Shown here: positions 45,601 to 55,935 of the stretch, in pieces | Numbering within the stretch: the stretch's first letter is position 1 | Layout of the letters: the number at the start of each line of letters is the position of its first letter | The notes under the pieces: generated by a model | Told to the model about the DNA's origin: nothing | The model's database searches: none | What the model saw: only the letters and a program-made list of their open reading frames with translations | DNA from: Lactobacillus rodentium | GTDB taxonomy: Bacteria > Bacillota > Bacilli > Lactobacillales > Lactobacillaceae | Length of the DNA: 64,000 nt | Reading direction: 5' to 3' | Assembly (NCBI RefSeq): GCF_003423665.1 | Contig: NZ_BFBY01000007.1 | Location: 35,348 to 99,347 of the forward strand | Program-made: the position numbers and the translations under genes

Positions 45601-46915
45601 CACCGATTTCAATGATGGTATCGTAAACAGATGATAAGCCAGTTGTTTCAACGTCAAAAATTACATATTCTCGATCACGATAGTCCATATCTGTTGGATT
45701 AAGAACTAATAAGGCATGATCATCAATCATATTAGCTTCATAGCCATAAAGTACTTTTACATCATTGCTCTTACCAGCAAAATATGCTTCTGGAAATGAT
45801 TGAACATCTGCATGATCAGTTACAGCAATCGCTTTTTGACCAAATTTTTTAGCTGCTTTAATAAAATCTGTTGGTGGATTAGTTGCATCAAGTTGTGACA
45901 TATTGGTATGAAGATGAAGTTCAACTCGTTGTTGTTCTCCCTCATATTGTTCTTGTCTTCCTTGGTGCTCAATTAATTCCATATTTCTGATATTAAAGAC
46001 AACCTCATGCTGCCATTGATCATCAGCTGCACTTCCCTGCAACCTTGCCCAAGTTCCCGGTTTAATTGAAGCTAAATAATCTCGCTCATCCTTGTCGTTG
46101 ACAAATTTCTTAAAACTTATCGAATCAGTATAGTCAGTGATTTCACCTGTCCAAATTGCATTGCCTGATTTCAACTCTTTTAATTCAGTATTAAAAATTT
46201 GACCCTCAATTAAAACATTTCGAGTACCATCTTCTATCTCTTTCATCTGAATAAAATCAGCTTTTTTACTAATTTTACCTTTAGAGAAACTTCGGGTATT
46301 TTGTGAAGATTGAACTTTAGATTTTGTTTCAGGAGGATTTTGCTTATAAATTTCCTGCATTGCAGATTCATGAGCCGTTTGTTCTTCTTCCAAACTCTTT
46401 AAATTTTCATCATTACTTGCTTCATCAATCTTAGTAGTAAATTTAATATTAAAAAATCCATAGTTTCTAAATTCTTCATTTAGTGTTGCCAAAACCTTAT
46501 TGGTTAACATACTATTAACTACTTTATTTTGAGTTGGGATAAGCCATTTTTCGTTCTCTAGATATGGTTTTTGATTTAGTAAAAATTCTCTAACCACAGG
46601 TTGAAATTGGGTAGAATTCTTTATTACAAATTCCCAATAATCAGGAAGATACTTACTATCTCCATCTTTACTCTTAATATATAATTCGACATCTACAAAT
46701 GGATTAAAGTTATTAATTAACCCTTGGTAAAACGCCTGATAACTTGCAAAATCGAGTGGAGTGGCAAAAAAAACGTGGATCTTCCACTTTCTTTCTTTAG
46801 CGTACACATCCACGTTTTCAATCTCGCCTTTTTTAAAGGTTTCATTACTTGCAAAATTATCTGGTAAGTTAATTTGTTCTAATAACTTTAAGAAAAGATC
46901 ATTCTTTTTAGTCAC
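42611..46915 (-). CDS. polC: DNA polymerase III alpha subunit, PolC type
   Basis: A 1434-residue replicative polymerase of Gram-positive type. In order: N-terminal domains, an OB fold (about residue 230), a split PHP domain (LHLHTNMSQLDATNPPTDF) interrupted by the DEDDh proofreading exonuclease (YVIFDVETTGLSS; CGHNVQFDVGFVN; HRANQDAEATG), then the palm with DIDLNFSGDY and the zinc-like cluster CPKCKYSEFF/CPKCGTAL. It ends in helix-hairpin-helix motifs (FNSVPGLGDNAAKQI). It starts at GTG 46915 with AGGA eight bases upstream, five bases after proS. Full length for the family. Confidence 0.98.
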   Translation of the reverse strand: MTKKNDLFLKLLEQINLPDNFASNETFKKGEIENVDVYAKERKWKIHVFFATPLDFASYQAFYQGLINNFNPFVDVELYIKSKDGDSKYLPDYWEFVIKNSTQFQPVVREFLLNQKPYLENEKWLIPTQNKVVNSMLTNKVLATLNEEFRNYGFFNIKFTTKIDEASNDENLKSLEEEQTAHESAMQEIYKQNPPETKSKVQSSQNTRSFSKGKISKKADFIQMKEIEDGTRNVLIEGQIFNTELKELKSGNAIWTGEITDYTDSISFKKFVNDKDERDYLASIKPGTWARLQGSAADDQWQHEVVFNIRNMELIEHQGRQEQYEGEQQRVELHLHTNMSQLDATNPPTDFIKAAKKFGQKAIAVTDHADVQSFPEAYFAGKSNDVKVLYGYEANMIDDHALLVLNPTDMDYRDREYVIFDVETTGLSSVYDTIIEIGAVKMKNGEVIERFDKFINPHHPLSDTTINLTSITDEMVSAADDEAVVIKQFKDFYGDLPLCGHNVQFDVGFVNAALRRANLAEISQPVVDTLEVSRLLHPEQTRHTLDSLAKKYNVVLEHHHRANQDAEATGYLMFKLLDAFYDRFGEANLGKMNDYAKYGQVYKRAKPSHMTVLALNQTGLKNMYKLISSASTKYFYRIPRTPISELRKYREGLLFGSGCNLSDVFIAMMQKGYDEAREKAKFYDFLEVQPPAAYQGLIDDELIKDEAELHEIINNIYKLGKELDKPVVATSDAHYVEPHEAIYRKILLAAQKSNPNRNKPLPDLHFYTTQEMLDAFNFLGEERAKEIVIENTNKIADQIEEIAPIKSGLYPPHIDNADEEMKQLTYDKAYELYGKPLPKIVKDRIDMELNSIISNGYAVIYLISQRLVAKSNKDGYLVGSRGSVGSSLVATMSGITEVNPLAPHYRCPKCKYSEFFENGEYGSGYDLPDKDCPKCGTALVKDGQDIPFATFLGFHGDKVPDIDLNFSGDYQPVAHNYIRVMFGPDNSYRAGTIATVADKTAFGYVKHYEDENELHLRNAELDRLAKGASGVKRTTGQHPAGIVVVPDDMDIYDFTPVQYPADDLDAAWLTTHFDFHSIHDNILKFDILGHDDPTMIRMLQDLSGIDPMTIPTDDPGVMALFSGTDILNVTPEQIGSKTGTLGVPEFGTRFVRGMLEETKPTTFSELLQISGLSHGTDVWLGNAEELINNGTCELKNVIGCRDNIMTDLIHWGVKPEVAFSTMESVRHGKGISDEDMAVLKENDNIPDWYIPSCLKIKYMFPKAHATAYILMALRIAWFKVYYPVIYYASYFTVRADLFDIVAMSHGKNTVKAAMKEIQDKGMDVSAKDKSLLTVLELANECIERGIKIKMVDVDQSEALDFKILDDHTILAPFNSVPGLGDNAAKQIVAARAEQKFLSKEDLAKRGKVSQTIMDYFEENGVLEGMPDQNQLSLF

Positions 46916-46920
46916 AAAAA

Positions 46921-48618
46921 TTATCCTATCTTATTTGCAATATAAGCTTCCAATTCCTCAACGCTAATCTTAGTAGCCTTGTCATCAGTTGGTTGCTTAA
47001 CTTCTACTATATTTTCACTCGCATCACGTCCAATAGTAATTCTAATAGGTGCACCAACTAAGTCAGCATCATTAAATTTAACTCCTGGACGGACATTTCT
47101 ATCATCGTATAAAACATCATACTTGGCTGATAATTCTTTTTCAAGTTTTTCTGCCAAATTTGTTTGTGTTTCATCCTTCATCTTCATTTGAATCAAATGA
47201 ACAGTAAATGGGGCAATTTCTCTTGGCCATGCAATACCATTTTCAGTTAAATGTTGTTCAACAGCCGCAGATAACATTCTGGTAACACCAATTCCATAAG
47301 AACCCATAATTACAGGTTGAGTTTTACCATTTTGATCCAAGAAATCTGCACCCATTGTAGTGGTGTAATAAGTACCAAGTTTGAAAATATGTCCTACTTC
47401 TATGGAAGTAGTAAATTGTAATGGTAATTGATCGACAGGATCAGGTTCACCTTCGTTGGCAGTTCTAATATCTGCAAATTCATCAACTTTAAAATCACGG
47501 TCTAAATTTGCATTTTCAAATTGATAATCAGTTTCATTAGCACCTACAACAAAGTTGTAAAGATTTCTTACTGTTTCATCAGCAATAATCTTATCAGCCC
47601 AATCAGCATTAATTGGACCAACAGCACCTTTAGCACTTCCAGTAATTTCAATAAGTTCTTCAGGAGTTGCTGCTCGTACTTCGTCGGCATCAAGAATATG
47701 ACCTAATTTGACTTCGTTAATTTCTTTATCACCACGAATTAAGACTAAAACTTTTTGATCGTCGGCAATAAACAAAATACTTTTCACGATTCTAGTAGCA
47801 GGTACATGTAAAAATTCTGCTAGTTTTTCAATAGAATCCATACCTGTGGTTGCCACTTTATTCAATTCTTTAGGGTCTTCAGGTTCTTGCTTAAAGGTAT
47901 CAATACTTTGTGCCATTTCTAAGTTAGCTGCGTAAGTACCCTTTTCATTAGTGGCAATTGTATCTTCACCGATAGCTGCAGGTGCTTGAAATTCAGTAGA
48001 ATTTTTTCCACCCATTGTACCAGAATCCGCAATAACTGGACGTACATCTACACCGGCTCTTCTGAAAATATTTTTAAATGCTTGTTTTTCGTCATCAAAT
48101 TGTTGATCTAATTGTTCTCTAGTTGAGGCAAAACTATAAGCATCAAGCATTATAAATTCACGACCACGTAATAAACCAAAACGAGGTCTGTTTTCATCAC
48201 GGAATTTAGTTTGAATTTGATAAAGAGAAATTGGCATTTGCTTATAACTCTTTAAATTCTTCGCAATAATTTCAGTAAAAGTTTCTTCGTGAGTTGGCCC
48301 TAGTAAACTTTCACGATCGTGGCGATCTTTAAGTCTAAACATTTCTGGTCCATATTTCGGTAGACGGCCAGATTCTTCCCATAAACTAGCTGGTAAGAAA
48401 TGAGGCATTAACATTTCTGGAACGTTAATCTTATCCATTTCTTCTTCCATTATTCTTTCAGCTTTTCGTAAAACACGGTAGCCAAGTGGTAAGTAAGCAT
48501 AAACACCAGCAGTAACTTGGCGAATATAGCCCCCTCGAATCATTAACTTATGACTTTCTGCAACTGCATCTGCTGGTGCCTCTTTTAAAGTAGGCATAAA
48601 AAATTTAGATTGACGCAT
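46921..48618 (-). CDS. proS: Prolyl-tRNA synthetase
   Basis: A 565-residue class II synthetase of the bacterial type with an editing (INS) domain inserted between motifs 2 and 3. Motif 2 is in FRDENRPRFGLLRGREFIM; motif 3 in GSYGIGVTRMLSA; the insertion is at about residues 225-400. The anticodon-binding domain follows. GGAGG precedes the ATG. It lies between rseP and polC. Confidence 0.97.
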   Translation of the reverse strand: MRQSKFFMPTLKEAPADAVAESHKLMIRGGYIRQVTAGVYAYLPLGYRVLRKAERIMEEEMDKINVPEMLMPHFLPASLWEESGRLPKYGPEMFRLKDRHDRESLLGPTHEETFTEIIAKNLKSYKQMPISLYQIQTKFRDENRPRFGLLRGREFIMLDAYSFASTREQLDQQFDDEKQAFKNIFRRAGVDVRPVIADSGTMGGKNSTEFQAPAAIGEDTIATNEKGTYAANLEMAQSIDTFKQEPEDPKELNKVATTGMDSIEKLAEFLHVPATRIVKSILFIADDQKVLVLIRGDKEINEVKLGHILDADEVRAATPEELIEITGSAKGAVGPINADWADKIIADETVRNLYNFVVGANETDYQFENANLDRDFKVDEFADIRTANEGEPDPVDQLPLQFTTSIEVGHIFKLGTYYTTTMGADFLDQNGKTQPVIMGSYGIGVTRMLSAAVEQHLTENGIAWPREIAPFTVHLIQMKMKDETQTNLAEKLEKELSAKYDVLYDDRNVRPGVKFNDADLVGAPIRITIGRDASENIVEVKQPTDDKATKISVEELEAYIANKIG

Positions 48619-48636
48619 TTTTCCTCCAAAATAATT

Positions 48637-49893
48637 CTATTTAATAAAGTAACGATAAATATCGTTTCCAGTAACCGCAACAATTAATAGTAATAATAAA
48701 ACGAACCCAATAACATCGACAAGAGCTTCACGTTCCTGCGGGATTGGTTTTCCAATGATTAATTGAATAATGTTTAGTAATAGTTTACCCCCATCTAATC
48801 CTGGAATTGGAATGAGGTTAACTATACCTAGATTAATGGAAATCATGGCTAGAAAAGCAAGTAAATAAGTGATTCCCATATTTGATACTTGCACAGTTTG
48901 AGAATAAATTCCTACAGGACCAGATAATTTATTAAGGCTAAAGTGTCGGAATAAATTACCAACCGCACCGAAAATCATGCCTGTAGTTTGAATGCTGGTA
49001 TTCCACCCGCGCTCTAATTTAACTCCTAAACTATTATCAGGTTTGCCATAAAAACCAAGTTGATAAACTTTAGTCCCATTAATTTTTTCTTCTTTAGGTT
49101 TAACAGTAAAAACTTGCTCTTTTCCTTTTCTTTCTACTGTAACTTTTACATTTTTACCTTTTGATTTTGCCAATTGTGTAGCTATGTCATCAAAAGAAGA
49201 AATTTTACTACTATTAATTTTTTTAATGGTATCTCCAGATTTTAAGCCAATTTCTTGAGCTGGAAAATTATTAATAGTTTTATCAATCGTGGTTGTTGCA
49301 GGCCCGGGACTAACTAGTGACCAAATAATAAAAACAACAAAGCCCAAAACAATATTCATAAAAGGTCCTGCAAAATTAGTCGCTAATTTTTTACCAACAC
49401 TTGCTTCTTGAAATTGGGTATCTTTAGGGGCAATTAATAATTCAGTTTCATTTTTTTCAATGATTGTTGCATCATGATCTACTTGATATGTGACTTCTCT
49501 ATCTTCTTCACCATTTTCATATCCAGTAATAAAAAGCTTATTAACTAAATCGCTCTCACTTACCTGTATAGGAGTTCCTGAAATAGGCATCTGTGAACCA
49601 GAAGCATCTATTCGTTTTACTTTACCTTGATTATCAAATTGGACAACTACGGTTGTGCCTGGATCAATCACAGCAGCATCATCAGGACCTGCCAAACGAA
49701 CATATCCTCCGAGGGGTAACCATCTAATCGTGTAGGTAGTTTTTTTGCGCATGACTTGAAAGAGTTTTGGACCCATTCCAATAGAAAACTCACGCACTAA
49801 TATTCCGGATTTCTTAGCAACAATAAAATGACCAAATTCATGGACAAAAACAAGAATTCCGAAGACAACAAGAAAGATTAAAATTCCTTTCAT
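48637..49893 (-). CDS. rseP: Site-2 intramembrane protease RseP/RasP
   Basis: A 418-residue zinc metalloprotease that cleaves membrane-embedded substrates such as anti-sigma factors and signal-peptide remnants. The first helix holds HEFGH (HExxH). A PDZ domain spans about residues 205-275 (LKSGDTIKKINSSKISS). The last helices contain NLIPIPGLDGG with the third zinc ligand. A GTG at 49902 directly after the cdsA stop keeps the frame, but ATG 49893 with AGGTGA before it fits better. Confidence 0.93.
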   Translation of the reverse strand: MKGILIFLVVFGILVFVHEFGHFIVAKKSGILVREFSIGMGPKLFQVMRKKTTYTIRWLPLGGYVRLAGPDDAAVIDPGTTVVVQFDNQGKVKRIDASGSQMPISGTPIQVSESDLVNKLFITGYENGEEDREVTYQVDHDATIIEKNETELLIAPKDTQFQEASVGKKLATNFAGPFMNIVLGFVVFIIWSLVSPGPATTTIDKTINNFPAQEIGLKSGDTIKKINSSKISSFDDIATQLAKSKGKNVKVTVERKGKEQVFTVKPKEEKINGTKVYQLGFYGKPDNSLGVKLERGWNTSIQTTGMIFGAVGNLFRHFSLNKLSGPVGIYSQTVQVSNMGITYLLAFLAMISINLGIVNLIPIPGLDGGKLLLNIIQLIIGKPIPQEREALVDVIGFVLLLLLIVAVTGNDIYRYFIK

Positions 49894-49902
49894 CGCTTTC
49901 AC

Positions 49903-50700
49903 CTACATAATTCCTAAGAAAGCTACAACAGGTAAAACAAAAAGCATACTATCAAATCGATCTAAAATTCCACCATGACCTGGAAGAATTTTTCCTGAAT
50001 CTTTTACTCCGTAAAAGCGCTTATATGCAGACTCTACTAGATCTCCCATTTGACCAATTATTGAGAAAATAAGTGCAAAGAAAATCATTAATAATTGATT
50101 TCTCCCTGTTGGTACCAGGTAAACATAAATAGCTGCACAGATAATAGCACAAATTACAGCACCTATTGAACCTTCCCAAGTTTTATTAGGACTAATAACA
50201 GGCCATAATTTTGTTTTACCAAATTTTCTTCCAATCATGTAAGCTCCAATATCGGTGGCCCATACAACTACGAAAACGTAACATAAGATAGCTAATCCAT
50301 GTCCATCTTGTACATTTCTAATTGCTGCCATGTAGTGAAAACCGGTTCCAATATAAAGAGCGGACAAGGTATAAACACCAACATCATCAAAAGTTTCTTT
50401 ATTTTTGGACAAAACCATTCTTACTAACATTAACATGATAAATATGTAAAAAATATCATATCTATTTAGAAATGGAGGTAAGAAATTAAAAAAGGCAACT
50501 GGAACTGTAATTGTTAAGGTTGCTAATAAAGCTAAGACAAAATCCCATGAAACAATAATTTGTTTTTTCATGATAAAAATTTCGCCAATTCCCACTGCAG
50601 CAAAAAGACAAGTTAACAAATCTATCCAAATACCACCAGCAAGAACAATAGGAATAAATAATATTAAGGCTATTACCGCCGTAATTACACGTTGTTTCAT
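49903..50700 (-). CDS. cdsA: Phosphatidate cytidylyltransferase
   Basis: A 265-residue membrane enzyme that forms CDP-diacylglycerol, the precursor of phosphatidylglycerol and cardiolipin. About eight helices are present and the CDS signature reads SAYKRFYGVKDSGKILPGHGGILDR, shown here in two parts: SAYKRFYGVKDSGK and LPGHGGILDRFDS. The ribosome binding site is weak. The next gene rseP starts within ten bases. Confidence 0.94.
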   Translation of the reverse strand: MKQRVITAVIALILFIPIVLAGGIWIDLLTCLFAAVGIGEIFIMKKQIIVSWDFVLALLATLTITVPVAFFNFLPPFLNRYDIFYIFIMLMLVRMVLSKNKETFDDVGVYTLSALYIGTGFHYMAAIRNVQDGHGLAILCYVFVVVWATDIGAYMIGRKFGKTKLWPVISPNKTWEGSIGAVICAIICAAIYVYLVPTGRNQLLMIFFALIFSIIGQMGDLVESAYKRFYGVKDSGKILPGHGGILDRFDSMLFVLPVVAFLGIM

Positions 50701-50719
50701 ATATAATTCTACTATCTAT

Positions 50720-51439
50720 TTAAACTTTACCAAAACGCCGATTACGGGTTTGATATTCTTTAACTAATTTTTTTAAATCATCTTTATTAAAATCTGGCCA
50801 CAGTTTATCTGTAAAAGAGAATTCAGTATAAGCCATTTGCCAAAGTAAAAAATTGGAAAGACGCTCTTCTCCTGAAGTTCTAATTAGTAAATCTGGATCA
50901 CTATAAGGAGCCAAATTTGCAGTCATTAATGTTTGTGCAAATAATTCTTCATTAATTTGATCAGGATTAATTTCACCATTTACTGCCTTTTGAGTTAATT
51001 CTTTCACCGCCGAAACTATTTCTCGTCGAGAGCCATAGTTAAAAGCAAAATTTAGAACCATTCCAGTATTTTTAGCAGTTTCTGCCATTGCCTTTTGAGT
51101 TACTAAATAAGTTTTCTCTGGTAATTCTTTGGTGTAGCCCATAATATTTACACGAACATTATTTTCCATTAATTCCGGCATAAATTTATCAAAGAAATTA
51201 ATGGGTAATTTCATTAAATAATTTACTTCATCAGTTGGTCGACCCCAATTTTCAGTAGAAAAGGCATAAAGTGTGAGAACTTTTATACCCAAATCATTCG
51301 CCTCTAGCGCAATTCTTCGAATATTGTTCATACCTTCTTTATGCCCTAAAAATCTAGGCTTATGTCGTTGCTTTGCCCAACGACCATTACCATCCATGAT
51401 AATGGCTAAATGATTTAATGGCTTTTTTTCACTACTCAT
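50720..51439 (-). CDS. uppS: Undecaprenyl diphosphate synthase
   Basis: A 239-residue cis-prenyltransferase producing the C55 carrier of cell-wall synthesis. [38 protein letters not shown] and the C-terminal [19 protein letters not shown] are all present. The start has TTAGG upstream. Confidence 0.97.
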   Translation of the reverse strand: MSSEKKPLNHLAIIMDGNGRWAKQRHKPRFLGHKEGMNNIRRIALEANDLGIKVLTLYAFSTENWGRPTDEVNYLMKLPINFFDKFMPELMENNVRVNIMGYTKELPEKTYLVTQKAMAETAKNTGMVLNFAFNYGSRREIVSAVKELTQKAVNGEINPDQINEELFAQTLMTANLAPYSDPDLLIRTSGEERLSNFLLWQMAYTEFSFTDKLWPDFNKDDLKKLVKEYQTRNRRFGKV

Positions 51440-51452
51440 CTTATCAACCTAA

Positions 51453-52009
51453 CTATGCTTGAGTAATTTCCTTACTCTTTTCATCGGCTAATTCATCAAT
51501 TCGTTTAGTAGCATCATCAGTTACTTTTTGAACTTTCTTTTCAAGTCCTCTTTGTTCATCTTCAGTGATATCGCCATCTTTTTGTTGACGTTTTAACGAA
51601 TCCATAGCTTCACGTCTAACATTACGTACGGCTATTTTAGCTTGTTCAGCTAATTTTCCAACTTGCTTTGCAATTTCTTGACGACGTTCACCAGTTAGTT
51701 GTGGAATTACGACTCTAATTACAGTTCCATCATTGGCAGGTGTAATACCAATATCGGAAGCAAGAATTGCATGTTCAATATCATCTAAACTTGATTTATC
51801 ATAAGGAGTTATCATCAAAACTCTAGCTTCTGGAATTGAAATACTGGCCATTTGGTTTAATGGCGTAGGTGAACCGTAATATTCCACATTAATTCCATCT
51901 AAAAGACTCGCATTGGCTACACCAGCGCGAATGCCGCCTAGTTCTTTTTGATAAACGGCAATGGATTTATCCATATTACTTCTTGCCTTATCAATAGCTT
52001 CGTTTCCCA

Positions 52010-52010
<1 letters not shown>
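51453..52010 (-). CDS. frr: Ribosome recycling factor
   Basis: A 185-residue factor that splits post-termination ribosomes with EF-G. The long-helix RRF fold is recognised by [24 protein letters not shown], the segment [15 protein letters not shown] and [13 protein letters not shown]. Its ATG shares a base with the pyrH stop (TAATG), giving translational coupling. Confidence 0.97.
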
Positions 52011-52750
<740 letters not shown>

Positions 52751-52797
52751 TTAGCTTTTATCATTTTACCATAAATAAGCAATAAAAAAGTGCAAAG

Positions 52798-52831
52798 AAA
52801 AAGAGTAGTGTCAAAATTACACTACTCTTTT
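52798..52831 (-). terminator. Terminator of rpsB-tsf
   Basis: On the minus strand AAGAGTAGTGT, a short loop and ACACTACTCTTTTT. Confidence 0.85.
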
Positions 52832-52846
52832 AAAATTTTTAACAAA

Positions 52847-53872
52847 TTATCTCATTTGTTCACGTACTTCAGCAGCAAAGTCTTCTTCTTTCTTTTCGAT
52901 ACCTTCACCAACTTCGAAACGTTGGAAGGCAACTAACTTAGCTCCCTTTTCCTTTAAGAATTCACCAACAGTCTTACTGTCATCCATGATGTAATCTTGT
53001 GATAAAACAGCGTATTGCTTATCAACTTGAGTATTATCATCAATAAAACGTTGCATCTTACCTGGAATGATCTTATCCCAGATCTTTTCTGGCTTACCTT
53101 CTTCTTTAAGTTCAGCCTTGATGTCTTCCTTAGCCTTAGCTAAAACATCATCGCTTAATTGCTTAGCTGATCCGTAAACAAGATGTGGTAAAGGCTTCTT
53201 GTTTACCAAAGCGCGACTTTCATTATCTTGATCGATCTTATGGTTCATTTCTGCTAAACGTTCAGTAATGAATTCTTCATCTAATTCATCTGGTGAGATA
53301 ACCTTAGGGCTCATAGCAGCAATGTGCATTGCTAAGTGTTTAGCAGTTTCTGCATCAGCACCTTCTAAAACAGTAATTACACCGATTTGACCACCATTGT
53401 GTTGGTAAGCACCAAATTCTTGATCATCAGTCTTTTCTTCTAGAGCAAAACGACGTAAGGCAATCTTTTCTCCGATGGTAGCAGTTGCATCAACAAATGC
53501 TTGAGCAAGAGTATTACCATCACCCATGTCTAAGTCTTGAGCTGCTTCCATATCAGCAGGCTTACCTTCAGCAATTGCCTTAGTAACATCATCTACTAAT
53601 TTCACAAATTTATCATTTTGAGAAACAAAGTCAGTTTCTGAGTTAATTTCAGTGATAGCTGCAACATTACCATCTACGTAAACACCGGTCAAACCTTCAG
53701 CAGCAACACGATCAGCCTTCTTTGCAGCCTTAGCCATACCTTTGTCGTGTAAGAATTGAACTGCTTTGTCCATATCTCCGTCAACTTCTACTAATGCCTT
53801 CTTAGCGTCCATAACGCCAGCACCAGTGCGTTCACGTAATTCTTTAACCATTTTAGCTGTAATTTGTGCCAT
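52847..53872 (-). CDS. tsf: Elongation factor Ts
   Basis: A 341-residue guanine nucleotide exchange factor for EF-Tu. The N-terminal domain has [18 protein letters not shown], and [18 protein letters not shown] is the second signature. The length is greater than the minimal family size because of two core repeats. AGGAGG precedes the ATG. It is 40 bases downstream of rpsB. Confidence 0.97.
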   Translation of the reverse strand: MAQITAKMVKELRERTGAGVMDAKKALVEVDGDMDKAVQFLHDKGMAKAAKKADRVAAEGLTGVYVDGNVAAITEINSETDFVSQNDKFVKLVDDVTKAIAEGKPADMEAAQDLDMGDGNTLAQAFVDATATIGEKIALRRFALEEKTDDQEFGAYQHNGGQIGVITVLEGADAETAKHLAMHIAAMSPKVISPDELDEEFITERLAEMNHKIDQDNESRALVNKKPLPHLVYGSAKQLSDDVLAKAKEDIKAELKEEGKPEKIWDKIIPGKMQRFIDDNTQVDKQYAVLSQDYIMDDSKTVGEFLKEKGAKLVAFQRFEVGEGIEKKEEDFAAEVREQMR

Positions 53873-53912
53873 TAATTAAGTCCTCCTAACAGAACTAAAT
53901 AGTAAAAACAAA

Positions 53913-54695
53913 TTAGTCTTCTGATTCTTCTACAACTTCTTCAATTGAAGTTTCGTCATCATTTGCAGCTGCTTTTTCAGCCATTTCTTTTTCTACTGAC
54001 TTTTCATCATCTTGGCCTTGTTGACCTTCGATAACAGCATCAGCCATTGCACCAGCAATTAAACGAATTGCACGAATAGCATCATCGTTTGAAGGAATAA
54101 TAACATCGATTGGATCAGGATCAGTGTTAGTATCAACCATAGCAATAACTGGGATACCTAACTTGTTAGCTTCGTGAACTGCAATCTTTTCCTTCTTAGG
54201 ATCAACAACAAACATAACATCTGGAATTCTTGGCATATCTTCGATACCACCTAAGAATCTTTGAAGTTTGTCCATTTCCTTAGTTAAAAGTGCAACTTCT
54301 TTCTTTGGTAAAACATCAAAAGTACCATCTTCTGACATTTGTTTTAATTCTTTTAATCTCTTAACACGGCTTTGGATAGTCTTCCAGTTAGTTAAAGTAC
54401 CACCCAACCAACGTTCGTTAACGTAGTATTGGCCTGCACGTGTTGCTTCTTCTTTAACAGCTTCTTGGGCTTGCTTCTTAGTTCCTACGAATAAGAATAC
54501 ACCACCATCAGCAGCAACTGCCTTAGCATAGTTGTAAGCATCATCTAACATCTTGATAGTCTTTTGTAAATCAATGATGTAGATTCCATTTCTTTGAGTA
54601 AAGATGTATGGAGCCATCTTTGGATCCCATCTTCTAGTTTGGTGACCGAAGTGGACACCTGCTTCAAGCAATTGCTTCATAGTAACAACTGTCAT
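53913..54695 (-). CDS. rpsB: 30S ribosomal protein S2
   Basis: A 260-residue small-subunit protein: [19 protein letters not shown] near the N-terminus and the family signature in [22 protein letters not shown]. The C-terminal 30 residues are acidic (Glu, Asp), as in several lactobacilli. AGGAGG precedes the ATG. First gene of rpsB-tsf, with a structured leader (54722-54773). Confidence 0.98.
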   Translation of the reverse strand: MTVVTMKQLLEAGVHFGHQTRRWDPKMAPYIFTQRNGIYIIDLQKTIKMLDDAYNYAKAVAADGGVFLFVGTKKQAQEAVKEEATRAGQYYVNERWLGGTLTNWKTIQSRVKRLKELKQMSEDGTFDVLPKKEVALLTKEMDKLQRFLGGIEDMPRIPDVMFVVDPKKEKIAVHEANKLGIPVIAMVDTNTDPDPIDVIIPSNDDAIRAIRLIAGAMADAVIEGQQGQDDEKSVEKEMAEKAAANDDETSIEEVVEESED

Positions 54696-54721
54696 AATAA
54701 AATTCCTCCTATTGGTTACTT

Positions 54722-54773
54722 CCTCTCAAGAGGTCGCATTAAAATTCGACCATATAGGCACCAAAATTTTAAT
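54722..54773 (-). promoter_or_regulatory. Structured leader of rpsB mRNA, candidate S2 autoregulatory element
   Basis: In the rpsB leader a perfect 9-base stem ATTAAAATT/AATTTTAAT (arms 54765-54773 and 54738-54746) encloses a GGTGCC-containing loop. It is followed by a second hairpin CCTCT/AGAGG (54722-54733) just before the ribosome binding site. Autoregulatory leaders of rpsB are known in bacteria; match to a defined motif was not tested. Confidence 0.5.
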
Positions 54774-54818
54774 CGCTCTTGATGTGATTTATTTCTTTGT
54801 GTTTTTACACACTCAAAC

Positions 54819-54847
54819 ATTTTAACTAATAAACAACCAGATTGCAA
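54819..54847 (-). promoter_or_regulatory. Promoter of rpsB-tsf
   Basis: Minus-strand -35 TTGCAA (54842-54847), a 17-base spacer and -10 TAAAAT (54819-54824), upstream of the structured leader. Confidence 0.65.
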
Positions 54848-55873
54848 TTAAAAGTTAACATTATGTTCTTTTAAAAATTTTTCTTTCCAAGTTCGTGAGT
54901 GGTGCTTGAACCAATACTCTCTTTTTAAGGCTAAACGTTTATCATCAAATTCTTCATGATAAATCATTTTTACTGGTCGTCTTGTTTTAGTATATTTTGC
55001 GCCTTTTCCACTATTATGCATCTCTAAACGATGTTTTAAATCATTAGTAAAACCACCGTAAAAAGTTCCATCATTGCATAATAAGCAATAAAAATAATAT
55101 TTTTCTTGTTGAGTCTTATCCGCTTGTTTTTCTTCTTTAATTATTTTTTGAATATCTTTTTTAAAACTTCCATCCTCATTGTGAACGAGAATTGAATTTT
55201 CTAAAATAAGACCATCTGTACCAGTATTTTTAATAGCTTCCACTAAAACTAAATTAGCCTTTTCACCTTCTTTAGCAGAAAAAGGTTGCACCCACTTTGG
55301 ACTTAACTGATATTTAAGACAAAAATGCATAATTTCTCCCATGCGCTCTGGCCGGTGAACCATAAACATTTTTCCCTTCATCTTTAGCATTTGACTGGCT
55401 ACATTAATAATCTCTTCTAAAGTAATAGTAATTTCATGACGGGCTAGAGCCTTTTTTTCATCAGGATTAATCACGTGACCTTCAGGAACTTTAAAATAAG
55501 GTGGATTAATTACAACCATGTCGAACTTATCTTTTCCTAATTTTTTCGGTGCCTCTAAAGCATTAAAATTATGTACTTCAATTCTATTTTCAAGATGATT
55601 TAACTCAACGCTTCTTTTAGCTTGATCAGCAATTTCAGTTTGAATTTCAACTGCATCATAGTGGGCTCGATTAAAATATGACATATATAAACTGACAGCA
55701 CCATTACCACTACATAAATCAACTATTTTATTTTTATCCTTTACTTTTTCTTTAGCAAAATGAGCTAAAAAGATACTATCAAGCGTGACATTAAAGGCAT
55801 CCTTTGATTGAATTATTCCTAAATTATCATTGTAGAGATAATCAATTCGTTCATTCTCTTTTAAAAGTGTCAT
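54848..55873 (-). CDS. tRNA adenine-N6 methyltransferase (TrmN6/YabB-like) fused to a GIY-YIG (YazA/UPF0213) domain
   Basis: A 341-residue two-domain protein. Residues 1-250 form a SAM methyltransferase of the YabB/TrmN6 type: the SAM motif IVDLCSGNGAVSLY at about residue 45 and the amino-methylation motif VINPPYF at about residue 125. Residues 258-341 are a GIY-YIG domain: YYFYCLLCNDGTFYGGF, then HNSGKGAKYTKTRRPVK, as in the stand-alone UPF0213 protein YazA. In B. subtilis yabB and yazA are adjacent separate genes, so this is a gene fusion. The linker (about 190-257) is acidic and Lys-rich. It is divergent from plsC. Confidence 0.88.
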   Translation of the reverse strand: MTLLKENERIDYLYNDNLGIIQSKDAFNVTLDSIFLAHFAKEKVKDKNKIVDLCSGNGAVSLYMSYFNRAHYDAVEIQTEIADQAKRSVELNHLENRIEVHNFNALEAPKKLGKDKFDMVVINPPYFKVPEGHVINPDEKKALARHEITITLEEIINVASQMLKMKGKMFMVHRPERMGEIMHFCLKYQLSPKWVQPFSAKEGEKANLVLVEAIKNTGTDGLILENSILVHNEDGSFKKDIQKIIKEEKQADKTQQEKYYFYCLLCNDGTFYGGFTNDLKHRLEMHNSGKGAKYTKTRRPVKMIYHEEFDDKRLALKREYWFKHHSRTWKEKFLKEHNVNF

Positions 55874-55935
55874 AGTTAATCCCTCTTTTATAAATTGTGC
55901 TGTATAATACTATACATGAAAATGGAGGTAAATTT

